This document shows positions 6,943 to 9,147 of a DNA stretch of 9,147 nucleotides, one piece after another. The DNA is from an uncultured Sphingomonadales bacterium (lineage in GTDB: Bacteria > Pseudomonadota > Alphaproteobacteria > Sphingomonadales > Sphingomonadaceae). A model generated the notes under the pieces. It saw only the letters and a program-made list of their open reading frames with translations. It had not been told where the DNA came from and searched no databases. The position numbers and the translations under genes were made by a program. The stretch spans positions 1-9,147 of the forward strand of contig CAIPWG010000173.1 in NCBI GenBank assembly GCA_903868655.1. The letters run 5' to 3'. How positions within the stretch are numbered: position 1 is the first letter of the stretch; every line of letters begins with the position of its first letter.

Positions 6943-7686
6943 ATGACAGGTCCGGTTCGTTCGGTTTCGCAGGCTTTTGCCATTCTTCGTCTGATTGCGG
7001 GCGAGGGACCGATGACTTTGTCGCAAGTCTGCCGCGAAACCGGGCTTAGCCCCTCGAGCGGGCTCAATCTGCTGCGCACCCTGGTTGGCGAGGGCGCGCT
7101 GGAGCGCGCGCCCGGCGGGACGATCTATCAACTGGCACCCGCGTGGCAGGGGGGCGATTTGTTGACCGGCGCCCGTATGGCGGGGTTGCTGGCGCGCGTG
7201 CAGCCGCTGATCACGCGCTTTGCCAAAGCGCACGACACGGCCTGCGGGTTATGGCAGCAACTGGCGGGCGATCGATTGGCGCTGGTGGCCTTGGGCGAAA
7301 GCGAGGCGGCAACGCGCATCCACATGGCGATCGGGCAACGCCAGCCCGTGGGGGGTGGGTCAATTGGCCGCGCCCTGATTGCCGCCGAGGCACCCGATCC
7401 AGCCGACATGGAACGCCGTTTTGCGCGATTGCGCTGGCGTCGGCCGCTGGCCTTTGCCGCCTGGGTCGAGCAAGTGGCGCGGGCGCGGCAATGTGGTTTC
7501 GGGGTCGATCACGGTTATGCATTTCCGGGAATCGTCTCGATTGGCGCTTTGGTTCCCGGAACACGCAATCCGCGCCTGTGCCTGTCGGCCTCGGTCTTTG
7601 TCGGTGCGCGCAGCGATGCTGAAATCGAAACCCTTGGGCGGGCGCTGTGCGGACTGGCCACAGATGGCGCATTTTATGAAGTCTGA
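6943..7686 (+). CDS. IclR-family transcriptional regulator
   Basis: A 247-residue regulator with an N-terminal winged helix-turn-helix (about 5-65: VRSVSQAFAILRLIAGEGP, then LSQVCRETGLSPSSGLNLLRTL at about 26-47, with the wing near 54-64). An IclR-type effector-binding domain follows (about 75-245), including the GSIGRALIA stretch at 139-147 and GFGVDHGYAFPGIVSIGALV at 185-204. Length is normal for IclR proteins (about 240-280), though the effector domain looks divergent and the ligand cannot be guessed. The reading frame stays open upstream to 6433, but that part lies opposite the SDR gene. The ATG at 6943 follows GAGGA and begins directly before the family's N-terminal pattern, so it is preferred. 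It is divergent from the six-gene catabolic operon and is almost certainly its local regulator. IclR members may repress or activate, and which applies here is not visible. Confidence 0.9.
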   Translation: MTGPVRSVSQAFAILRLIAGEGPMTLSQVCRETGLSPSSGLNLLRTLVGEGALERAPGGTIYQLAPAWQGGDLLTGARMAGLLARVQPLITRFAKAHDTACGLWQQLAGDRLALVALGESEAATRIHMAIGQRQPVGGGSIGRALIAAEAPDPADMERRFARLRWRRPLAFAAWVEQVARARQCGFGVDHGYAFPGIVSIGALVPGTRNPRLCLSASVFVGARSDAEIETLGRALCGLATDGAFYEV

Positions 7687-7788
7687 ACGTGCACCTTGTT
7701 CAACATAAGGGTATTTTCGGAGCGTAGGGGTACAAGGCTGTTGAGCCGGTGCGTGGCAATCAGGTTCATCCATTCGGGTGTTGGCGCA
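7687..7788. other. Intergenic gap between iclR and the HD-GYP gene
   Basis: About 100 nt with no convincing gene, hairpin terminator or promoter. The HD-GYP frame is open across it back to a TTG at 7696, but the translated stretch (Arg/Ser/Cys-rich) resembles nothing in the family. TTGTTC at 7696-7701 is followed by no acceptable -10 box at the usual distance. The two flanking genes have unrelated functions, so a promoter for the HD-GYP gene is expected here but not identified. Confidence 0.4.
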
Positions 7789-9042
7789 ATGTTGAAACGG
7801 ATTCGCACCGATCAGGTTGAGCTGGGGATGTTCATCCAACGGCTCGAGGGCAACTGGTTTCGCCATCCGTTCTGGAAGGCGCGCTTTGTGCTCAATGACG
7901 AGGCACGCCTTGCGGCCTTGCGCGACAGCGCAGTGGAATGGGTGCTGATCGATGCGGCGCGCGGGCGTGATGTTGCGGCCTCAGAGTTTGACGCATTTCC
8001 TGCTCGTACAGAGCCCGAGCAGCCTCGCGTTTCGCGCATGGCTGCGGGTGCTGCGCCAGCAGGGCGTCGGGCTGATGAACTGTCGCAGGAAATTGCGCGT
8101 GCCGAACGGTTGGCGCGATCAATGGGCAAAGCAGTTAATCGCCTGTTTCTGGAAGCACGCTTGGGAAAACATATCGCCGCGAGCGATGTCGCACCCGTGG
8201 TCGATGACATTTATGCTTCGGTCCAGCGCAATATCTATGCCTTTGGCGGGCTTTTGCGCTGCCAAAGCGATCAGGTGCATCTTTATCGCCATGCGCTGGC
8301 AGTGTCTGCACTGATGGTGGCGCTCGGGCGCCGCTTGCAATTGTCGCCCGATGAAACCCGCGCTGCGGGGATGGTCGGGCTGCTGATGGATACCGGCCTC
8401 GCGCAAGTGTCGGCCGATGCCGGCGTTGCAGATTATCGCAATTTGCCCGAAGATCTGGCCCGTGGACATGTTCTGCTGGCCATGACGCAATTGCGTGCGG
8501 CGGGCGACATTCCATCGGTGGTACTCAAGGGCTGTCTGGAACATCACGAACGGCTTGATGGGTCCGGCTATCCACAGGGGTTGGTGGGGGATGCCATCGG
8601 CCGGCTCGCGCGGATGGCCGCGGTCTGCGATGATTTCGACCAATTGGTCAGTGGGTCATATGATGCGGCTCCGCTGGACCCGGCGCACGCCCTGGCCACG
8701 ATCCAGGAAAAGGTTGGGGTCTATGATCCCCAAATCGTCGAGCGTCTGGTCGAGGCGGTCGGCGTCTATCCGATCGGATCGTTTGTGCAATTGCGTAGCG
8801 GCCGTCTGGCGATGGTGGTTGATCAGGACCCGTCCGACAGCGCCCTGCCGGTAGTGCGCATCTTTGGTGCCAATGGGCAGGGTGCGCTGGTGCCGCTTCG
8901 CCCGACCACGCTGGCGCTGGGACAGTGCTATGGTGAAGACGCGATAGATTGCATTGCCGATCCTGCCGGGCTCCGGGTGCCTTCGTTTGCGGAATTGCGC
9001 GCCGATGTGATGGCCGGCGCGATCCGTGCGTCGGGACGATGA
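7789..9042 (+). CDS. DUF3391 and HD-GYP domain protein with degenerate HD motif
   Basis: A 417-residue signalling protein. HD-GYP domains normally hydrolyse cyclic di-GMP (some act on cGAMP) using two or three metal ions. The N-terminal DUF3391 domain (about 1-65, beginning LKRIRTDQVELGMFI) and a short Ala/Arg-rich linker precede the HD-GYP core (about 145-330). His168, His227, the pair His252-His253 with Glu254, the GYP motif in DGSGYPQG (257-264) and Asp281 are in place as expected metal or substrate residues. The central HD signature, normally HDxGK, reads MDTGL (200-204): the metal-binding His is Met and the Lys is Leu. Hydrolysis is therefore doubtful, and a c-di-GMP-binding or regulatory role is possible. 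The ~90 residues after the core (about 330-417) form a separate C-terminal tail. No signal peptide or membrane segment is seen, so it is probably cytoplasmic. The ATG at 7789 matches the usual DUF3391 start. Confidence 0.88.
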   Translation: MLKRIRTDQVELGMFIQRLEGNWFRHPFWKARFVLNDEARLAALRDSAVEWVLIDAARGRDVAASEFDAFPARTEPEQPRVSRMAAGAAPAGRRADELSQEIARAERLARSMGKAVNRLFLEARLGKHIAASDVAPVVDDIYASVQRNIYAFGGLLRCQSDQVHLYRHALAVSALMVALGRRLQLSPDETRAAGMVGLLMDTGLAQVSADAGVADYRNLPEDLARGHVLLAMTQLRAAGDIPSVVLKGCLEHHERLDGSGYPQGLVGDAIGRLARMAAVCDDFDQLVSGSYDAAPLDPAHALATIQEKVGVYDPQIVERLVEAVGVYPIGSFVQLRSGRLAMVVDQDPSDSALPVVRIFGANGQGALVPLRPTTLALGQCYGEDAIDCIADPAGLRVPSFAELRADVMAGAIRASGR

Positions 9043-9073
9043 GCCGGATAACCGCCTCGCTCGATCCTGTGGC

Positions 9074-9147
9074 TCAGCGCTTGAGTAATTCAGCAGCCAG
9101 TGCTTCGGCTACTCTGATGTCGTCGACGGCCGCTGAAAGAATCCCCC
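9074..9147 (-). CDS. Possible C-terminal end of a minus-strand gene, unidentified
   Basis: Reading leftward from the right edge, 23 codons are open to a TGA at 9076-9074. They give a helical, charged tail (AAVDDIRVAEALAAELLKR) that looks like a genuine C-terminus. This would place the gene convergent with the HD-GYP gene, 31 nt apart, with no evident terminator between. The competing reading is a plus-strand frame starting at 9039 (ATGA overlap with the HD-GYP stop), also open to the edge; its Ser/Ala-rich translation looks less protein-like. The fragment is too short to identify a family. Confidence 0.35.
   Translation of the reverse strand, partial: GILSAAVDDIRVAEALAAELLKR

Noticed and set aside
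7696..7788. Earlier TTG start for the HD-GYP gene, adding 31 residues
   Set aside because: The added residues are Arg/Ser/Cys-rich and unlike the DUF3391 domain, which normally starts near the ATG at 7789; no ribosome site precedes the TTG.
9039..9147. Plus-strand gene start overlapping the HD-GYP stop
   Set aside because: Only 36 codons visible, Ser/Ala-rich with no motif; the minus-strand reading looks more protein-like. Kept as an open question, not as a feature.

Overview
The window is GC-rich and densely coding, with a strong G/C bias at third codon positions. Gene content and protein style suggest an alphaproteobacterium, most likely a sphingomonad (Novosphingobium/Sphingobium/Erythrobacter type). 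That placement is inference from composition and protein resemblance only. No tRNA, rRNA, CRISPR array, insertion sequence or other mobile element was recognised.

From the left edge to 6839, six genes read leftward (minus strand) as one tightly packed unit. In transcription order they are: an SDR dehydrogenase of the MFE-2 type; a 391-residue acyl-CoA dehydrogenase; a class III (CaiB/BaiF) CoA-transferase that resembles 2-methylfumaryl-CoA isomerase (mesaconyl-CoA C1-C4 CoA transferase, Mct); a thiolase; a 527-residue acyl-CoA dehydrogenase with the N-terminal extension typical of (2S)-methylsuccinyl-CoA dehydrogenase (Mcd); and a MaoC/HTD2-like hydratase resembling mesaconyl-C4-CoA hydratase (Meh), cut by the window edge. 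The junctions are 12 nt, 3 nt, a 4-nt ATGA overlap, a second 4-nt ATGA overlap and a 1-nt TGATG overlap.

A 103-bp divergent region (6840-6942) separates this operon from an IclR-family regulator on the plus strand (6943-7686). It carries a near-perfect 18-bp palindrome, a good candidate for the regulator's operator.

To the right, an unrelated plus-strand gene (7789-9042) encodes a DUF3391 plus HD-GYP protein. Its GYP half is intact, but the HD pair is degenerate (Met-Asp in place of His-Asp). The last ~70 bases may hold the C-terminus of a minus-strand gene.

The most interesting reading of the operon is a route joining one round of beta-oxidation to mesaconyl-CoA chemistry. The 391-residue dehydrogenase, SDR and thiolase would shorten a methyl-branched dicarboxylate (for example 3-methyladipate) to methylsuccinyl-CoA. 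The Mcd-like, Mct-like and Meh-like enzymes would then turn that into citramalyl-CoA. The substrate is not shown by the sequence. A plain beta-oxidation or substituted-succinate (benzylsuccinate-like) pathway is the main alternative.
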